64,000 nucleotides of DNA from Pseudomonadota bacterium (GCA_018240565.1 JAFEFO010000015.1:1-64000), one strand, 5' to 3'. Positions 36,207 to 44,667 are shown, counted from the first letter of the stretch. Numbers and translations: made by a program. The notes: a model not told the origin generated them from the sequence alone.

Positions 36207-36311
36207 GTTGTCTCCTTGTGGGTACCGGGCGGAGGATTCCGCGTCGGCAGCCTTCCGCGTGGCGGTAAGGCAAGGTCCCCGGTTTTTTCGGGGGTGCGAA
36301 TTGTAGGCGAA

Positions 36312-37163
36312 TCAGGCGTTTTTCGCAACCGGACGCTCCGGATCCGAGCTCCACCCGCTCCACGACGGCGCGTACAGCCGCGATCCGCCGAGCCCGGCGT
36401 GTTCCATCGCCAGCAGGTTGTGGCAGGCCGTGACGCCCGAACCGCACATATGGATGGTGTCGGCGGGGCGATGCGTTCCGAGCAAGGCCGTGAACTCTGC
36501 GTGCAACCGCGCGGCCGGCTTGAAGCGCCCGTCGGCATCGAGATTGTCCGCGAACGGCCGATTGACGGCGCCGGGAACATGCCCGGCCGCCTTGTCGAGG
36601 GTCTCGTTTTCGCCGCGATAACGCGCCGCGGCGCGCGCATCCACGAGCAGGGTGCGTGCATTCTTCAATGCCTGGACCAGCGCGTCGGTGTAGACGATCC
36701 GCGTCGCGTCGAACGTCGCATCCACTCGCGTCGGGCTGCGCTGCGCGGCATCTGCATCGAGCGCGAGACCCGCCTGCGTCCACGCCGCGATGCCACCGTC
36801 GAGCACGGCGGCCTCGCGCGCGCCGACCAGGCGCAGCATCCACCACAACCGCGCCGCGGCCAGGGCGCCGTTGGCGGCATCGTACGCGAGCGTTGGTGTT
36901 TCCGACGTCCAGCCCCAGCGCGACAACGTCGCTGCGAACGCCGCGGCGTCGGGCAAGGGATGGCGACCGAGCCCGACCTTGGACAAATCCGACAGGTCCT
37001 CATCGAGGCTCGCGTAGATGGCGCCGGGAATATGGCCTTGCGCATACGCCCGCGCACCGGCGCGAGGATCGGCCAACTCGAAACGGCAATCGACGATGAG
37101 CCATTCACCGTCCCGCGCGCGCGCGGCGAGCGTTTTTGCATCGATCAGGGTGGCAGGTTTCAT
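36312..37163 (-). CDS. sseA: 3-mercaptopyruvate/thiosulfate sulfurtransferase (rhodanese)
   Basis: A 283-residue, two-domain rhodanese. The N-terminal domain (LIVDCRFELADPRAGARAYAQGHIPGAIY) is inactive-type; the C-terminal domain carries the active loop CGSGVTACHN, whose CG-S/T-GVTA form indicates a mercaptopyruvate sulfurtransferase rather than a thiosulfate one. It transfers sulfane sulfur to cyanide or other acceptors. The ATG at 37163 overlaps the CoA-pyrophosphatase stop by 4 bases, so the two are coupled. Confidence 0.88.
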   Translation of the reverse strand: MKPATLIDAKTLAARARDGEWLIVDCRFELADPRAGARAYAQGHIPGAIYASLDEDLSDLSKVGLGRHPLPDAAAFAATLSRWGWTSETPTLAYDAANGALAAARLWWMLRLVGAREAAVLDGGIAAWTQAGLALDADAAQRSPTRVDATFDATRIVYTDALVQALKNARTLLVDARAAARYRGENETLDKAAGHVPGAVNRPFADNLDADGRFKPAARLHAEFTALLGTHRPADTIHMCGSGVTACHNLLAMEHAGLGGSRLYAPSWSGWSSDPERPVAKNA

Positions 37164-37777
37164 GGCGTGGCCTCGATGCGGCGCACCAGGCTGAGCAACA
37201 TCGCCGCCGTGGCGCCCCAGATGATGCGGTCGTTGTAGATGAATTCCCACACATCGCGCGTACGCCCGCGCCACTCGAAACGGCGCTGGCGCAAATTCGC
37301 CGGATCGAGGAAAAATGCCAGCGGCGCCTCGAACACATCGGCGACCTCGCGCGGGTCGGGCGCGAGGCGATACCCCGGATCGACATCGGCGACGACCGGC
37401 GTGACGCAATAGCCGCTGATCGTCTCGAAGCAGTCCAGGAATCCGAAAGGCCGCACCTGCGTGGCATCGATGCCGACTTCTTCGCGCGTTTCGCGCAGCG
37501 CGGCGGCGATCGCATCGGCGTCGACCGCTTCCATGCCGCCGCCGGGAAAACTCACCTGTCCCGCATGCTGGGCCAGGTGCTCGGTGCGCTGCGTGAACAG
37601 CACCGCCGGGCCGGCATCGCGTTCGATCAGCGCAACCAGCACGGCGGCCGCACGGCGCGGTCCGGGACCGAGCAGGTCCGCGATTTCGACATGGTTCCAG
37701 CCCGGCGCGCACGGCGGGTCGTGCAGCGTGCGCACCGCGCGGCGCACGCGGCCGTCGAGATCCAGCGTTGCACTCAT
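37160..37777 (-). CDS. Nudix CoA pyrophosphatase (NudL-type)
   Basis: A 205-residue Nudix hydrolase. The UPF0035 motif LFTQRTEHLAQHAGQVSFPGG identifies the coenzyme A pyrophosphatase branch, followed by the Nudix box ending ALRETREEVGI (RExxEExG core). The first acidic residue of the box is shifted (E/D cluster EAVDAD), as I recall in other members. It would cleave CoA and its esters to phosphopantetheine and 3',5'-ADP. Coupled by 4-base overlaps to the DUF1289 gene before it and sseA after it. Confidence 0.85.
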   Translation of the reverse strand: MSATLDLDGRVRRAVRTLHDPPCAPGWNHVEIADLLGPGPRRAAAVLVALIERDAGPAVLFTQRTEHLAQHAGQVSFPGGGMEAVDADAIAAALRETREEVGIDATQVRPFGFLDCFETISGYCVTPVVADVDPGYRLAPDPREVADVFEAPLAFFLDPANLRQRRFEWRGRTRDVWEFIYNDRIIWGATAAMLLSLVRRIEATP

Positions 37778-37977
37778 GCCGACTCCCCCTTCGCCGTTGC
37801 GCGCTGCGGCAAGACGACATGCATCAGATGCCGGCGCTGCGTGTCGGTGAACTGCAACCATTGCGCGATTTCCGCGCCGCTGCGATGGCAGCCCTCGCAA
37901 TAGCCGGCGTCGTCCAGGCGGCAAACGCCGGTACAGGGACTGAGCACGGGTTTGGGCGGCGCGGCAGTTGGGAACAT
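37774..37977 (-). CDS. DUF1289 family small Cys-rich protein
   Basis: A 67-residue protein: SPCTGVCRLDDAGYCEGCHRS has four Cys in a C-x3-C-x7-C-x2-C arrangement, followed by EIAQWLQFTDTQRRHLMHVV. This is the DUF1289 signature, for which a metal or iron-sulfur site has been suggested without proof. First gene of a three-gene coupled operon with the CoA pyrophosphatase and the sulfurtransferase (4-base overlaps). Confidence 0.85.
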   Translation of the reverse strand: MFPTAAPPKPVLSPCTGVCRLDDAGYCEGCHRSGAEIAQWLQFTDTQRRHLMHVVLPQRATAKGESA

Positions 37978-38042
37978 GGATCGCTATGGGAATCGCGGGA
38001 CATTCTTGCTAGATTCGCCGCTGTTTTCATGGCGGCGAGACG

Positions 38043-38405
38043 ATGCTGGCACTGGCAACGAAGGTGGTGACCGACTACGGCCGCGTGCTGGCGCAGGTGC
38101 AACCGGGGTTGCACGGCGTGCCCGAATCCCTGCTCCCGCATTCGAAAGCGCAGATCCGCGACGCCATCGTCATGTTACTCCAGCATCTGGATCCGGAACA
38201 CACGGCCGTCAAGGAAAGCCTCGCCCGTGGGTACGTCTACCTTGCCCAATTCATTCCCGACGCGGACGCCGCAATCCTGGACAAATCCGCGGCGGCCGCG
38301 CCCAGCAGCATCCCGGCCATGCGCCTGATGAACCGCATCAAGCTCGACATGGAACGCGCGCTGGAGGAACTGGGCGCGATGGGCGTATACGCCCTGCCGA
38401 AATGA
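38043..38405 (+). CDS. conserved-looking hypothetical protein, 120 residues
   Basis: I do not recognise the family. The 120-residue product has no signal peptide or membrane segment, and appears largely helical (ATKVVTDYGRVLAQ, KAQIRDAIVMLLQHL, RLMNRIKLDMERALEEL). It starts with an ATG and has normal codon use for the region, so it looks like a real gene. It is divergent from the DUF1289 operon and lies 86 bases upstream of the HD-GYP gene; co-transcription with the cyclic-di-GMP genes is possible. Confidence 0.6.
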   Translation: MLALATKVVTDYGRVLAQVQPGLHGVPESLLPHSKAQIRDAIVMLLQHLDPEHTAVKESLARGYVYLAQFIPDADAAILDKSAAAAPSSIPAMRLMNRIKLDMERALEELGAMGVYALPK

Positions 38406-38491
38406 CGCGTCGCCGTCCGTTCGGGGCGGCCATGACTTTGCGCATTGGCGCAGGGGGAAAACAGGACTAGACTCCGTCGCTTGGAAGGCGC

Positions 38492-39736
38492 GTGGCGATC
38501 AGGGGCCTTGTGACCACCGAACTCGAACAGATTCGCATCGATACGGCCGATCTTGCCATCGGCATGTTCGTGTGCGGCCTCGACCGGCCCTGGGAAGAAA
38601 CGCAATTCCCGCTGCAGGGCCTGGAAGTGCGCACGGATGACGATGTGCGCCTGCTGCGCGAGCTGTGCAAATTCGTGTTCATCGACCGCCGCCGCGAAGT
38701 GCTGATCGGGCGCCGCCGCCTGCTCACGCTGGCGCGCAGTGATCGCCGCGAAGCGAGCTTCAAGCGCGCCACGACCTACGCCGACACGATCGGCGTCCGC
38801 GAGGAAATCCCCAAGGCGCGCGAGGCGATGCGCGCGACATCCGAACTGCTGGACCGCATCTACGAGGACATCGCCAGCGGCCGCCCGCTTTCCGTCGAAT
38901 ACGTCGAACAGGTCGTGCGCCCACTCGTCGCCAGCGTGCTGCGCAGCGTCGATGCGTTCCTGTTTCTCGAAGGCCTGCGCCGGCACGACAACTACACCTA
39001 CAGCCACGCAATCAGTTGCGGCGCGCTCGCGGCGGCATTCGGCCGGCACCTGGGCCTGCCCGAGGACACCATCCTGAGCCTAGCCACCGGCGGGCTGCTC
39101 ATGGACATCGGCAAGACGCAGCTGCCGGAAAAGCTCCTGCGCCAGCCCGGACCGCTGCGGGCGCGGGAAATCGAACAGGTGCGCACCCACGTCGCGCAGG
39201 GCCTGGAAATCGTCACCTCCGGCGGCATCCACGATCCGGACGTGCTGGATGTGGTGCGCACGCATCACGAGCGCTACGACGGCAGCGGCTATCCGGATGG
39301 GTTGACCGGCAACACCATCCCGATGGCCGGGCGCATGCTCGCAATCATCGATTCCTATGACGCCATGTGCAGCGTGCGGCCGCATCGCAAGGCGCTGCCG
39401 CGGCACAAGGCCCTGCAGGAAATCTATCGCGCCCGCGACACCTTGTACCAAGGCGAACTGGTCGAACAGTTCCAGGTGTGCCTGGGCGTGTATCCGACCG
39501 GTTCGCGCGTGGAGCTCAGCAGCGGCGAGGTCGCCGTGGTGATGGAACAGAACCAGGTGCGGCGGCTGCGCCCGACCGTGCTCGTGATCAGTTCGACCGA
39601 CAAACAGCCGCTGGAAAAATTCCGCATGCTGGACCTGCTCAACCAGACCGACGACGAGGCGCGCGTCGAAATCCAGCGCGGGCTGGCAATCGACGAATAC
39701 GACATCGACACGTCGGGATTCCTCACGGCCGCATGA
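38492..39736 (+). CDS. DUF3391/HD-GYP domain protein with substituted HD motif
   Basis: A 414-residue protein. An N-terminal DUF3391 region (DTADLAIGMFVCGLDRPWEET) is followed by an HD-GYP domain normally degrading cyclic di-GMP. The GYP motif is intact (HHE 258-260, DGSGYP 263-268) and the upstream His (YTYSHAISCG) is present, but the central HD pair reads M204-D205 in GGLLMDIGK, so one metal-binding His is Met. Activity is therefore doubtful or altered. Two starts are possible: GTG at 38492 (GGAAGG 3 bases upstream) or GTG at 38510. The GGDEF-EAL gene follows 16 bases later. Confidence 0.88.
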   Translation: MAIRGLVTTELEQIRIDTADLAIGMFVCGLDRPWEETQFPLQGLEVRTDDDVRLLRELCKFVFIDRRREVLIGRRRLLTLARSDRREASFKRATTYADTIGVREEIPKAREAMRATSELLDRIYEDIASGRPLSVEYVEQVVRPLVASVLRSVDAFLFLEGLRRHDNYTYSHAISCGALAAAFGRHLGLPEDTILSLATGGLLMDIGKTQLPEKLLRQPGPLRAREIEQVRTHVAQGLEIVTSGGIHDPDVLDVVRTHHERYDGSGYPDGLTGNTIPMAGRMLAIIDSYDAMCSVRPHRKALPRHKALQEIYRARDTLYQGELVEQFQVCLGVYPTGSRVELSSGEVAVVMEQNQVRRLRPTVLVISSTDKQPLEKFRMLDLLNQTDDEARVEIQRGLAIDEYDIDTSGFLTAA

Positions 39737-39752
39737 CGCCCGCGCGACGACC

Positions 39753-41015
39753 ATGCTGAATCAGGACGCGATCCAGGCGGCGATCGATCATCAGGTGCTG
39801 GCGTGTACGCACGCGGGCGGATTCGCGGTCATGGCCATCCGCGTCCTCGACCTGCGCCAGATCGCCCTGCGCTTCGGCAGCGCGCGCGGCGCGGCGGCGG
39901 AAGCGCGGATGCGCGAGCTGATCGCCGAATCGTTGCGACCCTCCGATACGGTCGTGCAGTCCGGTGACGAGACCTTTGTCGCCGTGCTGCCCGGCCTGCA
40001 CAATCGCAACCACGTGCTGCTGGCCATTGCCAAGCTCGCCGCCGTGTTCGAACAGCCCCACATCGTCGCCGACGACACGCCGCCGTGGCAGACCCGCGTC
40101 GTCATCGGCGTGGCGTTGTTTCCGCACGACGGTGCCGATGCGGATACCTTGTGGCGACATGCGCAGACCGCTACCGACGAGGCGCAACGACGCGGCGACC
40201 AGTACGCGTTCCACGACGCCGGCAACCTGCGCTCGCGCATCGACTACGACGACCTGCGCGACAGCATCTCGGCCAATCGCCTGGTCACCTATTTCCAGCC
40301 GTTGTGGGACCTCGCGCGCAAGCGCATCGTCGGCGCGGAATCGCTGGCGCGCTGGACCAGCCCCACCCTGGGCCCGGTCGATCCGGACAATTTCGTGACC
40401 TTCGCCGAGCAGAACCAGCTCATCTCCACGCTCACGCGCTGGAGCATCCATTCCACGCTGCGGCATGCGGCGGCGTTGCGCCCGCAGGCGGACTTCCTGC
40501 TCGCCATCAACCTGTCGCCGCGCGCGCTGTCGCGCGGCGGCGTCGCCGAGCAGTTGCTCGATGCGCTCAAGATCTGGGGCGTCCCGGCGACGACGGTCGT
40601 TGCCGAGGTCACCGAGACCGCGCTGGCCAGGGACATGGATTCGGCGGTGCACGCCCTGCGCCGCCTGCGCGACCACGGCGTGCGCGTGGCGATCGACGAT
40701 TTCGGCATCGGCTATGCGTCGATCACCTACTTGAGCAAGTTCCCTGCCTCGGAGCTGAAGATCGACCGCTCGCTGGTGGCGACCGCCGCCAGCGATCCGC
40801 GCATGGCCAAACTCGTCGATTCGATCATCCGCTTCGCCCACAACCTCGGCCTGGAAACGACCGCCGAAGGCATCGAGGACGAAGCCACCTTGCAGGCGCT
40901 AACGGCCATGGGCTGCGACCTCGGCCAGGGCTACCACCTGGGCCGACCGGAACCGGCGGTGGATTTCATCGCGCGCTACCATGCGCGCTCGGCGTCCGCG
41001 AATCCGGTAGCCTGA
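39753..41015 (+). CDS. degenerate GGDEF plus EAL domain protein
   Basis: A 420-residue cytosolic protein. The GGDEF-like domain has SGDET (70-74) in place of GG(D/E)EF and should be catalytically inactive, perhaps a GTP sensor. The EAL domain has ESL (196-198), and the other phosphodiesterase residues are kept: INLSPRAL Asn, EVTET, IDDFGIGYAS, ELKIDRSLV Lys, AEGIED Glu and GQGYHLGRP. It is therefore a plausible cyclic-di-GMP phosphodiesterase. It follows the HD-GYP gene closely and is followed by a strong bidirectional terminator. Confidence 0.9.
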   Translation: MLNQDAIQAAIDHQVLACTHAGGFAVMAIRVLDLRQIALRFGSARGAAAEARMRELIAESLRPSDTVVQSGDETFVAVLPGLHNRNHVLLAIAKLAAVFEQPHIVADDTPPWQTRVVIGVALFPHDGADADTLWRHAQTATDEAQRRGDQYAFHDAGNLRSRIDYDDLRDSISANRLVTYFQPLWDLARKRIVGAESLARWTSPTLGPVDPDNFVTFAEQNQLISTLTRWSIHSTLRHAAALRPQADFLLAINLSPRALSRGGVAEQLLDALKIWGVPATTVVAEVTETALARDMDSAVHALRRLRDHGVRVAIDDFGIGYASITYLSKFPASELKIDRSLVATAASDPRMAKLVDSIIRFAHNLGLETTAEGIEDEATLQALTAMGCDLGQGYHLGRPEPAVDFIARYHARSASANPVA

Positions 41016-41020
41016 AAACG

Positions 41021-41046
41021 AAAACGCCGCCCGCAGGCGGCGTTTT
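41021..41046. terminator. bidirectional Rho-independent terminator
   Basis: AAAACGCCGCC (41021-41031) pairs with GGCGGCGTTTT (41036-41046) over 11 bp with a CGCA loop. T-rich sequence follows on both strands (GTTT on plus; CGTTTTC on minus). It separates the EAL gene (+) from the convergent FKBP gene (-), ending both. Confidence 0.92.
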
Positions 41047-41111
41047 GTTTCAAATCCGGATCCCGAGTCAGCGCACATCCCTGCACTGCACGGGATGATC
41101 GCTTCCTGCGA

Positions 41112-41861
41112 TCACTTGATGGCGATGAGCTTGAGCTCGAACACCAGCGCTTCGTTCGGACCGATGCGCGGTGGCTGGCCGCGTTCGCCGTAGGCCAGCG
41201 ACGCCGGCACGAAAATCTGCCAGTGGTCGCCCACGCGCATCAACGGCAGCACGTCCTGCCAGCCCTTGATCACGTCGCCGACCTTGAAGTGCACCGGTTC
41301 GCCACGCGCGAAGGAGCTGTCGAATTCCAGTCCGTTCATCAGCGAGCCGCGGTAGTGCACGGTCACTTCGCTGTTGAGCGTCGGATGCTGGCTGCCGCTG
41401 CCTTCCTCGATCACGCGGTACTGCACGCCGGACGGCAGCACCTTGATGCCGGTCTTGCTCTTGTTGTCGGCAAGGAACTTGTCGCTCTTGGCCTTGTTCT
41501 CGGCGGCGAGCTTGTCGAATTCGCTCTTGGCCTTGGTGTACATCTGGTACTGCATGCGACCGAGCAGGTCGTGCATCTTGTCCTCGGACACCGTCGGCGT
41601 GCGCTTGGCGTAGCCGTCCTGGATCGCGCGGATGACCGCGTTCAGGTCGATGTCGAGCTTGCGTTCGACGAAGTCCGCGCCGATCTGGTAACCGATCGCG
41701 TACGACAGGTTCGGCTTGTCCGCCGCGGTGATCGGTGCCGGCGGCGTCTGTTGCTGCTGCGCCTGGGCCTGGTTGGCCGATGCGGCCGAGCCGCTGCTCT
41801 GCGCGAATGCCGCGCCGGCGGCCAGCGTCGCTGCCGCCAAGAAAATGCCACGCAAAATCAT
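41112..41861 (-). CDS. periplasmic FKBP-type peptidyl-prolyl isomerase (Mip/FkpA-like)
   Basis: A 249-residue, exported PPIase. Signal peptide MILRGIFLAAATLAAGAAFA with cleavage at AFA-QS; an N-terminal dimerisation domain rich in helix (SYAIGYQIGADFVERKLDIDL, MYTKAKSEFDKLAAENKAK) and a C-terminal FKBP domain (VTVHYRGSLMNGLEFDSSFARGEP, VIKGWQDVLPLMRVGD, FVPASLAYGERG, LVFELKLIAIK). It catalyses proline isomerisation on exported proteins. ATG at 41861 has GGAGG 6 bases upstream; the frame is open further 5' without use. Confidence 0.93.
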   Translation of the reverse strand: MILRGIFLAAATLAAGAAFAQSSGSAASANQAQAQQQQTPPAPITAADKPNLSYAIGYQIGADFVERKLDIDLNAVIRAIQDGYAKRTPTVSEDKMHDLLGRMQYQMYTKAKSEFDKLAAENKAKSDKFLADNKSKTGIKVLPSGVQYRVIEEGSGSQHPTLNSEVTVHYRGSLMNGLEFDSSFARGEPVHFKVGDVIKGWQDVLPLMRVGDHWQIFVPASLAYGERGQPPRIGPNEALVFELKLIAIK

Positions 41862-41979
41862 GCAAACCTCCGGAAGGGAAACGACGCGTCGGCACGGGAG
41901 CGGCCGCCGCGAAGGCGCGCCATGATACCCGAAAAGCCCCGCACGGGGACGACACGCGCCGGCACGCCACAGCCACGGT

Positions 41980-42165
41980 TCAGGCAACGAGCTTGAGCAA
42001 CAGCAAGCCCGCGCCGACCATGACGCCGCCAATCAGGCGCAACTGGCGCGGATCGAGCCGGCGCAACTGCTCGGCCATGCGCTGCCACGCCTGCGGTGCG
42101 GCGAACAGGAACAGGCCCTCGAGCACCAGTACCAGGCACAGCGCCGCGGCCAGGGCGTGCGACAT
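41980..42165 (-). CDS. DUF2065 small membrane protein (YjeT-like)
   Basis: A 61-residue protein with two hydrophobic helices (LAAALCLVLVLEGLFLF and LIGGVMVGAGLLLLKLV) joined by a basic loop (RRLDPRQLR). This is the DUF2065/YjeT family, whose gene lies immediately downstream of hflC in many gammaproteobacteria, as here (6-base gap after the hflC stop). Function unknown; association with the HflKC membrane complex is an inference from context. Confidence 0.85.
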   Translation of the reverse strand: MSHALAAALCLVLVLEGLFLFAAPQAWQRMAEQLRRLDPRQLRLIGGVMVGAGLLLLKLVA

Positions 42166-42171
42166 CGCGGG

Positions 42172-43062
42172 CTACTTGCCGCCCTCGCCCTTGCTCGCGT
42201 CGAAATAGCGCATGAATTCGGATTTGGGATCGACCACGATCACGCTGCCGTTCTTCAATGCATCGCGATACGCCTGCAGGCTGCGGTAGAACGCATAGAA
42301 ATCCGCATCCTTGGAATAGGCCGCGGCATAGATTTCCGCCGCCTTGGCATCGCCCTCGCCGCGCGCTTCCTGCGCGTCGCGCCCGGCCTCGGCCTTGATC
42401 ACCTGCACCTGGCGATCGGCATCGGCCTCGATCTTGGCGGCTTCCTCCTGGCCGTTGGAGCGCTGTTCGTTGGCGAGCCGGTTGCGCTCGGCGCTCATGC
42501 GCTTGTACACCGAAGCGAGCACCTCGTCGGGGAACTCGATGCGCTTGATGCGCACGTCCACGACATGGATGCCGAGCTTGGCCTGCGTCGCCTGGTTGGC
42601 CTGCTCGCGCACGTGTTCGGTGATGTCCGAACGCGCGCTGGCGATCAGGTCGTTGAGCGTGCGCGCGGTGAACTCGAAGCGCAACGCGTCCTTGATGATC
42701 GGCGCCAGGCGCTGGTTGGCAAGCGTCTGGTTCGGATCCGCGCCGAACGAACGGTAGTACGCGGCCGGATCGGCGATGCGCCATTTCACGTAGAAATCGA
42801 CGTTGACCGCTTTCTTCTCGGTCGTGAAGTAGCGCTCGGGTTGCGCTTCCAGGTTGAGGATGCGCCGGTCATAGCCGACGACCTGCTGGATCAGCGGCAG
42901 CTTGAAATGCAGGCCCGGGGCGTATTCGGCGGCGGCGTTGCCGGCGCCGACGATGCGGCCGAATTGCAGCACCAGCGCGCTGCGGCCCTCGGGAACCACG
43001 AACGCACTGTTGGCGAGGAGCGCAACCATCAGCAAGGCAATGACGGGAGGCAGCATCTTCAC
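42172..43062 (-). CDS. hflC: HflC, modulator of FtsH protease
   Basis: A 296-residue SPFH/Band 7 protein with an N-terminal membrane anchor (VIALLMVALLANSAFVV). The SPFH body includes VPEGRSALVLQFG, KWRIADPAAYYRSF and the long helix RAKG-like AERNRLANEQRSNGQEEAAKIEADADRQ. With HflK it forms a ring around the FtsH protease in the inner membrane and limits its activity. Coupled to hflK by a 4-base overlap, and followed by the DUF2065 gene. Confidence 0.95.
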   Translation of the reverse strand: MKMLPPVIALLMVALLANSAFVVPEGRSALVLQFGRIVGAGNAAAEYAPGLHFKLPLIQQVVGYDRRILNLEAQPERYFTTEKKAVNVDFYVKWRIADPAAYYRSFGADPNQTLANQRLAPIIKDALRFEFTARTLNDLIASARSDITEHVREQANQATQAKLGIHVVDVRIKRIEFPDEVLASVYKRMSAERNRLANEQRSNGQEEAAKIEADADRQVQVIKAEAGRDAQEARGEGDAKAAEIYAAAYSKDADFYAFYRSLQAYRDALKNGSVIVVDPKSEFMRYFDASKGEGGK

Positions 43063-44147
43063 TGGCTGTTCTCCTTGGCATTCTTTTTCGCATCATCGGC
43101 GCTGGCCGCGGCGGCAGCGGTGGCCGCATCCAGATCGGATTTGAGCTTGTCCAGCGGCAGGTAGATCATGTTCTTGCCGGCGCTGGTGTCGATGACCTTC
43201 GGGTTGGCCGCCATCACGTCCTGCATGGTTTCCAGGTACAGGCGCTTGCGCGTGACTTCCGGCGCCGCACGATATTGCGCGTCGATCAGCGCAAAACGCT
43301 GGGCCTCGCCGGTCGCCGTGGCGATCTGCGCGGCCTTGTAACCTTCGGCGGCCGCACGGATGCGCGCCGCTTCGCCGCGCGCCAGCGGCACAACTTTTGC
43401 CGCGTAGCCTTGCGCCTCGTTGACGAACTGCTGCTGGTTGTTGCCGGCGTTGTTGGCGTCGTCGAACGCTTCCTTGACTTCCGGCGGCGGCAGGATCTTC
43501 TGGAAATTGATTTCGGTGACGAGCAGGCCCAAGCCATAGCTGTCGAGTGTGGACTGCAACAGTTTCTTGGTTTCGCCGACCAGTTCCGAGCCGTGGCCGG
43601 AAAGGATGGTATCCATCGCACTGCGCCCTATCACCTGGCGCACCGCGCTTTCGGCCGCCTGCTTGAGGGTTTCGTCGGGCTGGTTGGCATCGAACAGGTA
43701 TTTCTTCGCGTCGGTGACCTGGTACTGCACGTTGAAGTCGATCAGCACGATGTTTTCGTCGCGGGTGAGCATGCGTACTTCGTCGGAGACCTGCTTGACC
43801 GTGGTCGCATCGACGCGGATCACGCGCTCGACCGGCGCCGGCCATTTCAGGTTCAGGCCGCTCGTCATCACTCGATTGAATTGGCCGAAGCGCAGCACCA
43901 CGCCGATCTGGCGCGCGTCGATCACGGTCCACGAATCCAGCGCCAGCCAGCCGAGCACGAAGGCCAGCACGATCAGCGTGATGCCGCGCGAGCCGCCGCC
44001 GAAGCCGCCGCCACCACTACCGCCGCCGCGAAACAGGCGATTGATGCCATCGCGCAGGCGCTTGAGCCATGCGTCGATGTCCTGCGGCGGCTTGCCCTGC
44101 CAGGGATCGCGCTTGCCTCCGCCGCTTCCGGGTTCGTTCCAGGCCAT
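43059..44147 (-). CDS. hflK: HflK, modulator of FtsH protease
   Basis: A 362-residue partner of HflC. The Gly/Pro-rich N-terminus (MAWNEPGSGGGKRDPWQGK) and a poly-Gly tract (GGGSGGGGFGGGS) precede one transmembrane helix (ITLIVLAFVLGWLALD) and the SPFH domain (VRMLTRDENIVLIDFNVQYQV). The C-terminal end is Ala-rich (DAATAAAAASADDAKK). First gene of hflK-hflC-DUF2065. The hflX-side neighbour is interrupted by a small opposite-strand gene. Confidence 0.95.
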   Translation of the reverse strand: MAWNEPGSGGGKRDPWQGKPPQDIDAWLKRLRDGINRLFRGGGSGGGGFGGGSRGITLIVLAFVLGWLALDSWTVIDARQIGVVLRFGQFNRVMTSGLNLKWPAPVERVIRVDATTVKQVSDEVRMLTRDENIVLIDFNVQYQVTDAKKYLFDANQPDETLKQAAESAVRQVIGRSAMDTILSGHGSELVGETKKLLQSTLDSYGLGLLVTEINFQKILPPPEVKEAFDDANNAGNNQQQFVNEAQGYAAKVVPLARGEAARIRAAAEGYKAAQIATATGEAQRFALIDAQYRAAPEVTRKRLYLETMQDVMAANPKVIDTSAGKNMIYLPLDKLKSDLDAATAAAAASADDAKKNAKENSQ

Positions 44148-44265
44148 GGGAAAACCTTTCTGAAAACTGTTCGGGATTGTAACGTTTTTCGATCACGGCA
44201 TTGCAGCGGACTTGACCCTCGCGCCACGAACTGCCAACGTAGGGTTCGATCTGGGGAGCAAGCCA

Positions 44266-44649
44266 ATGAAATCAACATTCCGCCTGGCGGCAATTTCCGT
44301 CGCCTTGCTGTTTGCCGCAGCGCTGCAAGCAGCCGAACCGGCACAACACCAGCGCAAGCCCGATCTCGCAGACGCCGCACAAGGCACTTATCACGGCGAG
44401 GTGATTTCCGATGCGCGCGGCGCATCGCGCTCGGACGTCGATGTCACCGTGACCCGCGTCGGCAAGAATACCGTCGAAGTCAGCGCCGACTATGCGCGTA
44501 TACCGGCACGGACATTCCATCTGACGCGGGCGATGAACACCATCCAGCAAGCCAGCGGCACCGAGGTCTTCCTGCTTGATCTTGCCAAGACGCCACGGCA
44601 ACTGGACCTGACCATCGACGACGCATCGTGGTCGGGCACCAAAGACTGA
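44266..44649 (+). CDS. small secreted hypothetical protein between hflK and hflX
   Basis: A 127-residue protein I do not recognise. It has a clear signal peptide (MKSTFRLAAISVALLFAAALQA, cleavage near QAA-EP); the mature part is small, polar and beta-rich (GTYHGEVISDARG, SDVDVTVTRVGKNTVEVSADYARIP, PRQLDLTIDDASWSG). The ATG at 44266 has GGGGAG 8 bases upstream. It is on the strand opposite to hflX and hflK, which flank it, so it was probably inserted into, or kept apart within, the hflX-hflK operon. Confidence 0.65.
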   Translation: MKSTFRLAAISVALLFAAALQAAEPAQHQRKPDLADAAQGTYHGEVISDARGASRSDVDVTVTRVGKNTVEVSADYARIPARTFHLTRAMNTIQQASGTEVFLLDLAKTPRQLDLTIDDASWSGTKD

Positions 44650-44667
44650 CCCCGCCAACCTGAGTTT

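Noticed and set aside
36312..37820. A single 502-codon frame covering sseA and part of the Nudix gene region
   Set aside because: Only the part from 37163 matches the rhodanese family, and upstream it is out of frame with the coupled Nudix gene; a fusion is not supported.
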